Assembly (NCBI GenBank): GCA_016930235.1 | Contig: JAFGHI010000041.1 | Coordinates: 1-35,583, forward strand | Length of the DNA: 35,583 nucleotides | Origin: Candidatus Omnitrophota bacterium | GTDB lineage: Bacteria > Omnitrophota > Omnitrophia > Omnitrophales > Aquincolibacteriaceae | Direction: 5' to 3' | Part shown: in pieces, positions 1 to 10,500 of the stretch | Position numbering within the stretch: the stretch's first letter is position 1 | How the letters are laid out: each line of letters starts with the position of its first letter | Notes under the pieces: model-generated | Told to the model about the DNA's origin: nothing | Database searches by the model: none | The model's input: the letters and a program-made list of their open reading frames with translations, nothing else | Translations under genes and position numbers: made by a program

Positions 1-1
1 G

Positions 2-1879
2 GCAGTGGATACAGACGGTGACGATGATATTGACGTCCAGTATGTGTATGAAGGGGAGCATGAGGTAGGATCCTTGCCCGCACATCCGGATCAAGTCGTG
101 ACGATTGTAAGCGATACACTCCAGCTTATCCATGTGGATAATGAGCCTAGGAGCAGCGCTCCGGATGGTGCATTTGATCAAACCATTCGGGCGGAAGACA
201 CGGATGGGGATGGTGATATCGATGTTCAGGAAGTCTATGATGATTTTTATGCAACCTTAGGCGATCTTGCCGGCATTCATCCGGATCAGAGGGTGTTTAT
301 TGTTGATGACGACAATCAAATTGTTCATGTCATCAATACGGATGACGGTTCGGTAGAACAAACCATCCATGCTCAAGATACGAATGGAGACGGGTTAATC
401 GATCTCCAGCTTGTGTACGACGGCGAGTTCATGATCGATACCTTGCCGGCCCACCCGGTACAGGAAGTGCATATCATTGATAATGAAAATCAGTTGATCT
501 TTGTCGATGATGAACCGGACGGGACGTTTGAACAAACCATCCATGCGATGAACACCGATGAAGATGAGGATATCGATGTTCAGTATGTATATACCGGTTA
601 TTGTTCTGATATGGCTGATCTCGGGACGGTATGTCCTTTAGAGCAGATCATCTATATTCAGGACCAGGATGCCGAGCAGTTGATTCATGATGAAGCCAAA
701 AATCAGACGATCCATGTCTTCAAGCATCCGGATGATGATTCCATCGAAGTTCAGGAAGTTTATAACGGCATCTATGAAACCGTTGATGATCTGCCGCCTG
801 AACAATTGATTCAGAGAATCTTTATCATTAACGACATAGAACAGATTCTGCAGGATTTGGTGAATGGTATCACGTATTTCCGTTTCTTTGATGCCGATAC
901 CGAAATCCTTGATTATGAAAATACCTATGTCGGAATCTTTGAATCGGAATTAGGGAATTCCCAGTACCGGATCCGGCAGACCAAAGTGCTTTCGATCAAT
1001 CTCCAGATCGTCGTGGATTTCCCGGGTGGTTTTGTTGCGCTGCCTGTCGGTATTGAAGGCCAAACGAGTATTGTGACCTTGGGTGCGGCGGATGGCCAGG
1101 GGAACCAGGCGATCTTAAGAACAGAAGTTTTTGCGGGATTGCCCCCGGGGGCCATTGCGGACTTAACGGAATCGGTCGTCCGGAACAATATGACGCGCGT
1201 TAAAGTCATTGTTCCGCTTGCCGTAAACCAGCAGCTTGAGAAAAAGTATTATGAATACCAGGGCACAAGCTTGGTAGCGGCCAATCGTACGGAGATTACG
1301 GTTTTTGATTCCGTAACGGGCCGAGTTCAACAAATCGATACCTATCTTGGGATCAATGTGGCTGATAATGTGACTGGACTTACGCATGTCAGCACCCAGT
1401 TTTATGTGCATCCTTCTGTGGTTTTCCCCGGGGATGCCGGTCGCTATGCGAATGATCCGTCGGCCACGTTAATTTTTGAGCGTATTTACGTTCAGACAAC
1501 GGACATGTACAGTGATCCTTTGCCGGCACATACGGAGCTGACCTTTATCGACGCCTTCGGCCGTATTTTGCGTTTCGAAACTTATCTTGGCGTCAATTCA
1601 GCGCCGATCAATGCCTCGGCGGTAAGCGCTCTGACGCTTCGTTGGGTGCAGTTTAATGTTTTTGTGGCGGGGAGTTACGATCACACCGTCATTAAAGATT
1701 TGGGTTTTGTTTGGGATCAGCCGGGGACCGATGTCCACGGGATGATCGGCCAGACTATCTTTTATTATCCGAGTGGATGTCAGGAGTTTTATGCCGGTGT
1801 TCTTGGAGACGAAGCCGGAGAGTCTCTGGAAGATCTCGGAACGACAGGGCTTATTCATGCAGGATCACGCGGTTGTTAA
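2..1879 (+). CDS. Calcium-binding-type repeat surface protein, 5'-truncated
   Basis: The reading frame is open to the left edge, so the true start is outside the window; the GTG at 5 is only an internal Val codon. The first ~290 residues are a tandem array of units of 57-60 residues, each beginning QTIHA-like (starts near 179, 359, 533 and 704) followed by an acidic loop such as DTDGDGDIDV that resembles an EF-hand/dockerin calcium loop, then a VQxVYxG strand and a short LPAHP-type turn. The acidic loops decay along the array: the fourth is DEDEDIDV and the fifth has lost most ligands. The C-terminal half is beta-rich and holds two similar stretches (DTYLGIN and ETYLGVN). No membrane anchor or sorting signal is visible at the C-terminus. 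Function is unknown; a calcium-stabilised extracellular protein is an inference from the loops. A strong terminator follows. Confidence 0.85.
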   Translation, partial: AVDTDGDDDIDVQYVYEGEHEVGSLPAHPDQVVTIVSDTLQLIHVDNEPRSSAPDGAFDQTIRAEDTDGDGDIDVQEVYDDFYATLGDLAGIHPDQRVFIVDDDNQIVHVINTDDGSVEQTIHAQDTNGDGLIDLQLVYDGEFMIDTLPAHPVQEVHIIDNENQLIFVDDEPDGTFEQTIHAMNTDEDEDIDVQYVYTGYCSDMADLGTVCPLEQIIYIQDQDAEQLIHDEAKNQTIHVFKHPDDDSIEVQEVYNGIYETVDDLPPEQLIQRIFIINDIEQILQDLVNGITYFRFFDADTEILDYENTYVGIFESELGNSQYRIRQTKVLSINLQIVVDFPGGFVALPVGIEGQTSIVTLGAADGQGNQAILRTEVFAGLPPGAIADLTESVVRNNMTRVKVIVPLAVNQQLEKKYYEYQGTSLVAANRTEITVFDSVTGRVQQIDTYLGINVADNVTGLTHVSTQFYVHPSVVFPGDAGRYANDPSATLIFERIYVQTTDMYSDPLPAHTELTFIDAFGRILRFETYLGVNSAPINASAVSALTLRWVQFNVFVAGSYDHTVIKDLGFVWDQPGTDVHGMIGQTIFYYPSGCQEFYAGVLGDEAGESLEDLGTTGLIHAGSRGC

Positions 1880-1916
1880 GCCGTTAGGGTGAGATAGAAA
1901 CTGGTGGGGATACACT

Positions 1917-1954
1917 AAGCAGCGCAGGTTAAGAAAACCTGCGCTGCTTTTTTT
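1917..1954 (+). terminator. Rho-independent terminator
   Basis: A perfect 14-bp stem (1917-1930 with 1936-1949) has a 5-base loop and runs into a T tract ending at 1954. It lies 38 bases after the stop of the repeat protein. Confidence 0.93.
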
Positions 1955-1983
1955 GTGAGTTTTCCGACCGGCTAAAAACTGAA

Positions 1984-2100
1984 CGCACCGATGCCTCCGG
2001 CATCCCACCTCGTAGGTGGCCTTTTTTCAGCTACAGGCCACAAGCGGCAGGCCTCAAAAATCTTTTTGAAGTTTGCAGCTTGCGGCTTGCAGCCTGTCTA
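1984..2100. repeat. Dispersed palindromic repeat abutting the stop codon of the 703-residue gene
   Basis: It contains a GTAGGTGGCC core followed by a run of T and a GC-rich stretch with alternating CAGGC/GCAGC words. The same order occurs at 35475-35583, and parts of it at 4254-4409 and 27302-27401. Its right end includes the TAG stop (2098-2100) of the leftward gene. Apart from this and the terminator, the gap 1880-2097 holds nothing recognisable. Confidence 0.75.
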
Positions 2101-4209
2101 AGCCGCTTGCAGGAATTCGTTCATGCTGGCGTAACGGGCCAGCATATATTGAACGGCATCCCAAAACCGGGCTTGGATAGCCGGATCATCGGAAATTCCA
2201 AGCCGGCCTTCTAAAATCGGCGGAATCAGAAGAAGCACTCCCCGGATAGGAGGGAAAACAAGGAGAGATCCCGCATCATATCCGGGCTTTTCAATCGCTG
2301 CGATCCGGCCTTCATTTAGAAATTTTTCCAAACGTTTCTGGAGGCGGGGATTTTCCATCACTTGCCGGATATCGGCCTCGCCTCGTTCACGGATCATGGG
2401 GGCAATGCCGCCGATTGTCTCCATATGGATATCTTCAGTTTCTCCCAGCAGGATCACCAGGGTTTTGGTCCGGTCGCGGCGCATGGCCTGCCAGACACTC
2501 AAAGAGAATTCATCCGCAAAGATTGATTCGGCAAGAAGGGCCTGCCTGGCAACAATGGCAATGGGGATGGCACCGGCAGTTTTAAAACGTTCTGTCCATT
2601 CCCGCAATTGCAGAAGCTTGTCTTCTTCGCTTAAAGCCAGAAAGGCCTCGAAGGTCATGGAGCCTTCCCTGGTTTGGGGGACGGCCGTTACGGGAGTACC
2701 GGATTGCGTTAGAGCATCCGTGACCATCTGAACGGCCTTTGGGATATTCCTGTTTTCTCTGAGGTCAAGGACGGCTTGGGGAAAAACAGAATCAAACGCA
2801 GGCTGGAAAATCCTGTTTTGAAGGTGTCCGAGAGTTTGTCCTTGGACAATATGGTCGCGCATCCTTTTCATGTAGAGTTCTTGATCCGGAGAGGTTTTCC
2901 CAAGGTCCGGTTGCACGACCAAATAGGAAATGCCGGCTTCCCGCAACCGTTGACTTAAACCTTCCGTGTGAAAACCTCCTGCAACGACGATAATATTTCC
3001 TGAGAGTTTGGGGTCGGTTGTGATCTTCTGTAAAAAGACGTCGTCTCTTTTTTTGGCCAGAGTATAAAAATGAAGAGAAAGTTCCAAAGCTTTTTCAAGC
3101 CCGGCTTCTCCCATATCGCTTCGAATCGCAAGATGATTCGGGACGTATCCTTCAAGATCGGCCGGAGTGGCTTCCAGCAGAAGGATCTTCCGGGCGAGCC
3201 AGTAACGTTCGATCTTTTCGCTGAGGGCGGCTTCTTCGTCTGAGGTGATCAGCCGCGTTTTAAGATCAGCGATCAGCGATTCGATCTGATTGAAAAATGC
3301 CCCGTGATAGATTTGGTCCCGCAAGCCGATGAGCTCTAGGAATTTTTTAGTCTCCGGATAAAATTCGAGCTTGTCTTTCGGAATTCGGCCGCTCCTCAAG
3401 AGTTCCTCAAAGGTGAACCGCTCCTTCTTGAACGGTTTTGAAAGGCGTTCGGCTTCTGCTCGCAAGCGGTCTTGGTCAACCCTCTTTTCGAGTTTTGTGA
3501 CCTCGCGGAATAAGTTGATTTGATCATATTGAGCGAAATCGATATTCTGCTCGCCAGCCCGGGCCAGAAGGATCGGGATAAATTTCTCGATCGTGATCCC
3601 TTCCCGGTATTTTTCAAGGGCCTTTTCGAAGGCCAGAAGCGTTGCTGAGAATGCGCTTTTCTTTTTAATTTCAAGGGCTTCGCGGTAGCTCTCAAGGCCG
3701 GAGGCGATATCAAAAAGTTGATCTAAGTGCTCTAAATACGTCCTTCGGTTTTCCTGATAAAGGGTCCCATCTTCCAATCCGATGAGTTCCGTCGGCATTT
3801 GAGAAAAGAGGGCACTATAAACAGGGCCGGTAATGATCTCCTCTTCTAATAAAGCCCTTGCCAGGATCTGTTTCTCGCGTGATTGAGGAAGTCCCCAGCT
3901 TTGGGGCAGTGTCGTATCGCCCCACCCGGCCTCAAGGGCGATTGTCTTGATTCCATACAGCGCATTCAGGTGATCGGCGATGGCCGAGATATTTTCCTGC
4001 GCGACGAAGTGGGCATGCACGTCCTGAATATGAATGACCCAGCGATCGGTTGTTCCCTGAAAGCGTTCTTCAACCCTACCGATTGTTTCAGGAATCGCTA
4101 AATCCTTGAGCGATAAAGACGGATTCGCGGGTAGGGGCAAAGAAGAGGCGGATAAAAGGGCGACAAAACCAAATGATAAGATGCCGCAGCGAGGCAAAAC
4201 CCGTTTCAT
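2098..4209 (-). CDS. Exported ChaN/TIKI-like protein, 703 residues
   Basis: The N-terminus (about 30 residues, basic MKR then a hydrophobic run and LPLPA) is a signal peptide, so the product is exported. Residues 57-95 read HIQDVHAH then, after a helix, IALEAG, and residues 411-417 read GGFHTEG. This H60/H65/H67, E93, H414 pattern resembles the histidine/glutamate arrangement of the ChaN-TIKI-TraB-EreA group (haem binding or metal-dependent hydrolysis); assignment is by motif only. The same pattern occurs at the start of the giant ORF at 4592, with similar text between, so the two are paralogues in divergent orientation. The last ~220 residues (after about 480) have no match I recognise. The ATG at 4209 has no Shine-Dalgarno sequence, but a TATAAT box lies 8 bases upstream, so translation may be leaderless. 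The stop lies inside a dispersed repeat. Confidence 0.82.
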   Translation of the reverse strand: MKRVLPRCGILSFGFVALLSASSLPLPANPSLSLKDLAIPETIGRVEERFQGTTDRWVIHIQDVHAHFVAQENISAIADHLNALYGIKTIALEAGWGDTTLPQSWGLPQSREKQILARALLEEEIITGPVYSALFSQMPTELIGLEDGTLYQENRRTYLEHLDQLFDIASGLESYREALEIKKKSAFSATLLAFEKALEKYREGITIEKFIPILLARAGEQNIDFAQYDQINLFREVTKLEKRVDQDRLRAEAERLSKPFKKERFTFEELLRSGRIPKDKLEFYPETKKFLELIGLRDQIYHGAFFNQIESLIADLKTRLITSDEEAALSEKIERYWLARKILLLEATPADLEGYVPNHLAIRSDMGEAGLEKALELSLHFYTLAKKRDDVFLQKITTDPKLSGNIIVVAGGFHTEGLSQRLREAGISYLVVQPDLGKTSPDQELYMKRMRDHIVQGQTLGHLQNRIFQPAFDSVFPQAVLDLRENRNIPKAVQMVTDALTQSGTPVTAVPQTREGSMTFEAFLALSEEDKLLQLREWTERFKTAGAIPIAIVARQALLAESIFADEFSLSVWQAMRRDRTKTLVILLGETEDIHMETIGGIAPMIRERGEADIRQVMENPRLQKRLEKFLNEGRIAAIEKPGYDAGSLLVFPPIRGVLLLIPPILEGRLGISDDPAIQARFWDAVQYMLARYASMNEFLQAA

Positions 4210-4217
4210 AAGCAGTC

Positions 4218-4246
4218 ATTATACTCCCGTGTCTCTTCACCCGCAA
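4218..4246 (-). promoter_or_regulatory. Sigma70-type promoter of the 703-residue gene
   Basis: On the minus strand a perfect TATAAT (4218-4223) is preceded at 17 bases by TTGCGG (4241-4246, only 3 of 6 consensus bases). The expected transcription start falls on or just before the ATG at 4209. Confidence 0.5.
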
Positions 4247-4253
4247 AAACATT

Positions 4254-4409
4254 CACCGCTCGCCCCGTACTACGGGGCTTCGCCCACCGCGGCGGTGGCC
4301 CTTTTTCAAGCTAAGAAAAGCTTTATGAAGTTTGAGGCCTGCTGCTTGAAGCCTGAAAAAGGCCACCTACGCGGTGGGCGGAGCAGCGGCTCAAGCGCGC
4401 GTAGCGGTG
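4254..4409. repeat. MITE-like element with inverted ends between divergent genes
   Basis: The element starts CACCGCT and ends AGCGGTG. Inside, 4281-4310 pairs imperfectly with 4350-4380 through the GTAGGTGGCC-type core, and a small hairpin (CCCCGTACTACGGGG) lies at 4263-4277. It carries no gene. It is related to 27302-27401 and 35475-35583. The rest of the 4210-4591 gap holds the flanking promoter region and the palindrome at 4493. Confidence 0.75.
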
Positions 4410-4492
4410 AAAAAAGTGCATTTGCATTAGCTAGCAGAATATAACCTTTGGGGACAGAGAAATACAAAGGGATGCAATACTTTCTTAAGCAA

Positions 4493-4510
4493 TTATCAAG
4501 AGCTTGATAA
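4493..4510. promoter_or_regulatory. Perfect palindrome upstream of the giant gene (operator candidate)
   Basis: TTATCAAG and CTTGATAA form a perfect 8-bp inverted repeat around AG, 82 bases before the proposed GTG start. The right half overlaps a TTGATA that could serve as a -35 box with a weak -10 (TAATCT) 16 bases on. A second small inverted repeat (AGACTT/AAGTCT, 4538-4555) lies in the presumed leader. A regulator-binding site is inferred from symmetry and position only. Confidence 0.35.
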
Positions 4511-4591
4511 AATATAAAAATGTGGTAATCTTCTCCAAGACTTTTTCGTAAGTCTAAATCTCACAGAGAATTGAGAGAGGCAGCGGGATCT

Positions 4592-7500
4592 GTGCTTTCC
4601 AATTATTGGACGAAGAAATTCGTCGCGTGTCTGATTCTAACCACTTTCTTTTTTACGAATGCGATAGACCCATCGTATGCCTTGACGCCGTGGAAAGAGA
4701 ATCCATTTCTCTCCAAAGCGAATCTCAGTTTCGAAATCCCCTTTGATCTCGGTGAGGTCACAGAAAGAATTCCCGTTGTTTCATCCCGCGGAGTGATCGT
4801 CCATATCCAAACGGCACACGGGCATGAAGAGGCTCAGCTCAACATTGAGAAGATCCTCGGGAAGCTTCAGGAAGAATCCCGCATCAGCCATCTCTTCCTC
4901 GAAGGCGCAGCCAATCAACTCCAACCGGAAATCTTCAGAATTTTTCCCGAAGACCCTGAGCTCAATAAAAAGATCGGGGAAACCTTGGTCGCGGATGGAG
5001 AGTTAACGGGCCCAGAACTTTTCTTGCTTCAAGACAGCCAAAAAGCGAAAGCGTGGGGAATTGAGGACAAGAATTCCTACCGGAGAAACTGGCTGGCTTT
5101 TAAAGAGGTCCTGGAAGGAGAAGATTCAGCGAACGCATTTCTTGCGTCGCTCATGATTGAATGGGAAAAAGAGGCAGCCAAGATCTTCTCCGATAAGCTG
5201 AGAAAATTTCTTGAAGAGGAGGGGAAGTATGAAGAGGAGAAAATTCCCCTTGCCTCATGGCTTACCTGTTTAAAAGAAAAGGCCTTTGAACATCTCAAAG
5301 TTGATTTGGGCAGTTTTTGGTTTCAGGACAAATGGCCCCTTTTGGTTCGATATTTCAGGCTGCAAGCTATTGTCGATCTCCTTGACAGTGAGGCCACTCA
5401 AGAAGAGAAAAAACAATTCCTGGCTGTCTTGAATGACCTGCCTCTGAAAGAAGAACTGATCCAGGAAGTACGAAAAGCGCTCAATCCCGAAGAGAATAAA
5501 TCCCTTAAGACATCGCTCCGAAATCTCCTGGAAAGGCTTTTTGAAGTCCTCCCGGAGGATTTTTCCTTCAGCCGATATCCTGCCCTAAAATTAGATCTTC
5601 AGTACCGTATTTTGATGGAAGAACTCCAGGGCGAAAAATTGATGGAAGAAGTCGAGCGTTTAAGCCACCAGATCATGGAATCCCTTACCGAGTCCGCAGA
5701 AGAAAAAGAGTTATTAGGACTTTTTTATGACCAACACTTACTCAAGAAATTATTCCGTTTGGAATTGTCTCGTCAGGAGTATGCGGAAGTACAAACGAAG
5801 CGAGAAAGCTTAAAACCGTCTTCTTTTCAAAAGAGGATGGGGAAGGCTGATCATTCGCCTTCCGTTGCAGGGGACGGGGGTTTGGTCCACCAGACAGATC
5901 CCACTGCCGGCCTCCGTTCCTTGCATCCTGACAGACTTTTCGAACAAGCGATGGAGTTTTACGAAATCGCGGTCGGGCGCGAAGAGGCGATGATCCAAAA
6001 CACGCTGAAAAAAATGGAAGAGGAGCACACGAAAAAAGGTGTTCTTATCACCGGCGGATTTCATACCGAAGGCCTTAAAAAGAAAATCCTGGAGAGCGGC
6101 TACTCTTATCTTGAGATTATGCCGCGTATTCGGACCTTCACAAAAGACGCGCGTGAGATCTATATCCGCTCCATGATCGGCGAAAGAGCGAAAAAAAATT
6201 CCCCCTCACCCAAGCCTCTCCCCCTCGAAGGGGGAGAGGATAAAGGTGAGGGCGTAGCCTCATCTGAGGTGGAAAGTAGTGTTCTGGAACCCGCAAAACG
6301 ATTGGATCCTGCATTCTTCATAGGGACATCCGATGCTGCACTCATTCAAAGCGCTACAGAAAAAATGAGGGGAGCCATCGAACGAACCATTGCTTATCAC
6401 CGTCCTGGAAGGCGAGAAGCATTGGTATCCCAGTTTAGGGGGTCAACTTTTGCGAAAACTTATTTGGCGGATTCAGAAGCTGGAAGAATGAAATCGGAAG
6501 TTGGAAACTGGAAGCTGGAAGCCTTGCCTGCCGGCAGGCGGGCTGGAAAAAGCTTTTTTTCTGTAGCATCTAGTTTCCCGCGTCTAGCTTCTTCAGACAA
6601 AGAGAACCCCCGGGCCGAGCTACGTATTTCTGACAATAAACCCCGGCGGTCCGGGAAGCAAGCTCCGGACGCTGCAATGGATCGGAAGGTGGAGGAGTTT
6701 TTTGACGGTTTTCAGGGCTGGTTTGAAAATCAATACGGTCGTTATGGCGAGGAGCTTTATGAATATTTGATCAAGTCACTTACGGACCGAAACCGGTCCT
6801 ATCGGGAGGTCATGAGTTTGGGGGTTGTTGATGAAGCAAGAGTGCCCCCAATCGCCCGCCTTATCGCTTCCGGGTATTGGCTTTACCTTCAGCTTACGCT
6901 GGAATTTGCCAGGTTAAGCCAGGAGTTTCAAAGCCAAGGAGAAAATGCCATTATCGAAGAATTCCACGGTCAAATTCAGGATAGGGCATTTATCCATAGT
7001 TTGGTGGACAAAGCTTTTAAAGATAAACCCGGGGATGCATGGGATAAGTTACTTTTCGAGGCAGATCTAAATTTCCACCTTAGCAGCATCGAAAGAATTA
7101 TTTGGATGACGAGCGAAGAACAATCCGGGATTTCTTTTGAGGAGCTTTTTGCCCGGCTCAATATCGTCTACTTTTATTTTATGCGCTTAAACGAGATTAT
7201 GGGGGGTTATGCTTTAAGCCAAGGGATGCCGGTTGTCCGCGCTTTCGATGCCGCCCTGGCGCGCTACGAAGACAAGCACTACCCGCGCTCGGAGTTGCGG
7301 ATATCAAGGAATGGTGATAAAGGAGCGCGTGAGCTGGGTGCCGGGATGAGTCAAAGGATTGAGAAATTATTTGCCCTCTTACGGCTCAGAGCAAAGAAGG
7401 CACATCCGCAGTATGGAGAAGTCTTTTTCAATGAGGTGATGACAGTGATTGCGGGAAGAAACCAAGCTGATCGAATAGCCTTGAGTCAAAGCCCTGTGAT

Positions 7501-10500
7501 CCAAAGTACCCAAACGATTTTACCCAAGAGTCTTTTCAATATCGCCGCACCGTATTATCTTTACCCCCAGGCCCTGAATGTGTTGAAGGCCTTGGCTCAA
7601 GAACTTCAGGGAGAGAAAGATGCCGTCATCCTTCAAAGGTTTTCGGAGCATATGAAAAGCGACGCATTTTTCAAAAATGTTGCAGATGCGTTTCTGAGCA
7701 AAGATATCGGGGCCCGCTTAGATCCTACGGAACAGGCTCTTTTTATGAGTAATTTGAGCGCTCATATTGTTTACCTTACTAATGAGATTGCGGAAGCGGA
7801 CTCGTCCAACATGACAGTTGATCGGCTCCAAGCATGGTGCGACATCAATCTTTTTTATTACCTAGATGTCTACCTGAGTATGCTGCGCTTTCTTAGGGGA
7901 GACGATGACTCCGTCTTCGATGCCTTTGAGGCTGCTCTCATGCGTTACGAGGAGGCACATTATCTGCGGTCCGGTTCTCCGGCATTGGCTGGTCAAGATC
8001 GGGATCTTCAACCCGAAGCAACTTCAGTGGATCAAAGGGTTGAACATCTTCTCGGACTGTTCAGAGAACAGGTTTTAAAGAGGTATAGTCAGTACGGGCC
8101 TGAGTTTTATGATGCAGTCATGAGAGCCATTTCATCCAGAAACCGTCTTTTTCGGGAGACAATGGATCAGTCGCCCGCAGGGTTGCCGAAGAATCATCTT
8201 TTTGCTGTAGCCGGATTTTTCGTGTACGCCCAACTTATCGTGAGACTTAAAGCTTTAAGGACCGAACGGAAAGGAAAGGACGATACTAAAATTTTAGATG
8301 AGTTTTTAAAACAGATATCTGAGCCTGCATTGATGCAAAATATTCTAGAGGAAGCTTTGAAAGCGCTAAACTTTCTGGAAGATCCTTTGACCGTGGGCAT
8401 ATTTACAGCCAACGCCGAAACGCATCTTGCTCATATGGAACTGGAAATCGAGAAATCTGATTGGCCTTTAACAACTCTTGAACGTTTAGAGGCTTGGTGG
8501 GACGTCAATCATAACTATTATGCGAATATTGCCATGAACATGCGGCGATATATCGAGGCGGGAGATATACCAACCGTCCGTGATTTCGATGCCGCCCTGG
8601 CGCGCTACGAAGACAAGCACTACCCGCGCTCCGAGCTTCGGCCGGAATCCCGTGATTCCGGCATTCCGCTCGAAACTGGTCGTTCCGAGCTGCGCGCAAG
8701 CAACAAGGAGAAGGTAACAGCCTTTCTTGCTAAAACCGATCAATTTCGTCCGCGGGCGGAAGCAAGCCTTAAAAAAATAACGTCTGCCAGAATGGAAAAG
8801 GATGATCGCGAAGTATTGCGAATGGTTTGGGCCCAAATCTCTGTTGCCTTTAATTTACTCATGCAAAAACTTGATCATTCCGAAGTGAAATTGGCCATTC
8901 AGGATGTGATTGGTAATGCGTTGGTGGGGATTAGTAGGCTTTTAGAGCGTAAATCAGGCCGTCATGTCAACGCTATCTTACTGGAAGCGTTTCAAGTCTT
9001 GTTGACCCAGCTGGAAAACCTCAAAGTGCTTGTTGATCGGGGATTGCTCGAAGACATTGAACGCTATCACCCGAGTAGCGAAGGATTTGATCTCTCCACT
9101 GATATGGCAGAAGCAGAAACATCCCGTTCAGAATTTCGGGCTTTCTTGGAAGCCTCGGGGATTGTGGCCGCCGCTTCTTTTATCTTCGTGAAATATTTTT
9201 CGGCGATGCCCTTTTTACTATTCTTCCCTGTAAGTTTAGTGATCGGCCATTTAGCCTCCAGCCGTATTGACCAAGATAAGGATTACCGGCGGTATGTTTA
9301 CGCAGCGCTTTCGGGGATTATCCCGGCGATTGCCATTCCCTGGTATGTTCCGATGATTAAATTGATTCCCGATGCCTCGCTGACCTCTTATTGGTTTAAA
9401 CCCTATCTGGACTTATTTCTTTTTGCCTCCGTCATGAATCTTTCGGTTTTTGTTGTGATGGGATTCCGCGATATGGCAAGGGATCAAGGGGAGAAATTTA
9501 TCCGTTATCTCGGAAGAGTGGCCGCTGTGAAAGCAAAACAGATTTTTGAACGGGGCGGATTTTTTAAGATCTTTATCCTTTTTCAAATGCCCATTGCGAC
9601 TTTTAACTACGCTATTGCCACTTCGTTTGATCAGATTAAGACAATCATTATTGTGGCAGGCATGGTTTATTCGGTCCCCATGGCCTTTTTTGCCGTCAAA
9701 AAACCGGATGGTAAGTCCGGAAAACAAACTCTAGCCGATAAAGTCCTGGGGCATTCTTATCTCATTAGTATTTTCGCAACTGTCGGATGGCTTACCGCAG
9801 CCTTTGCGACCAAAAACCATACCGCACAAATTCATGCCGAAGCTCTTTTGGCTACCACCCTTGGGGCTTATGTCATCGTCAAAGGGGTTTATTCCCTCCG
9901 GTCTTTGGTTTCTGGTTCAAGCACCGTTGGCGAAGTAGGCCGCTCGGAGCTTAGATTGCCGCCCATGGATACGGCAAAGCGGCGCGAAGATGCGCTTGTG
10001 ATCTTGGCGGAATTAAAGGCCGCGGACCAAACGACGACCGTTGGGAAATTAGCCGAGACGATCAAGGCGCGTTTCCCGGAGCGGTATCAGGATTATCCCG
10101 TCGGCCAGATTGCGGACCGTCTTAAGGGTGACCGGAAAAATGACAGGCGGTTTGATGCTTACAAAGATGTTTTCGTTAAAAGGGCCGGGCGGGAAGAAAT
10201 ACCCGCAATGCAAAAGTTCCGCGAGCGGGTCCAGAAATTAATAGGCCTGGATCCGGATATCTTAAGGTCCTTTACGGCCTTTTTTGAGGCATGGGGGTCA
10301 AAGGGCGGAGAGGTTTTCTCCCTTGCGGCCGAGTTGCTCGATCAAATAGACCAACGTATCCAAAATGTCCCGGAGGATTGGCGGATGAATGTCAAGTTGG
10401 TCGAATTAGCGGATGAGATGATCCTCGCCGCGACCTTGAACCAACGGCAAAAAAAGGAAGATAAAAGGGTGTTCCGCCTCGATGAGCGTTTAGAGAGGCT

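Larger units (their letters stand above)
6671..8641 (+). other. Three tandem helical units of about 200 residues
   Basis: Units start near 6674, 7345 and 8030. Each opens with an amphipathic helix and a (Y/Q)YG.E.(F/Y)...(V/I)...I..RN pattern, then helices, and ends FDAALARYEDKHYPRSELR-like. The middle copy has diverged at its end (LRSG instead of RSEL). No known family was recognised. Confidence 0.8.

Noticed and set aside
5-7. GTG at 5 as a start codon
   Set aside because: It lies inside a repeat unit of the protein and the frame stays open to the left edge, so it is an internal Val.
4538-4555. Terminator before the giant gene
   Set aside because: The AGACTT/AAGTCT stem is only 6 bp and no T run follows it.
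4571-4591. TTG at 4571 as start of the giant gene
   Set aside because: The GTG at 4592 has a better ribosome-binding site at a usable distance and gives a standard signal peptide; the TTG would add seven residues without purpose.
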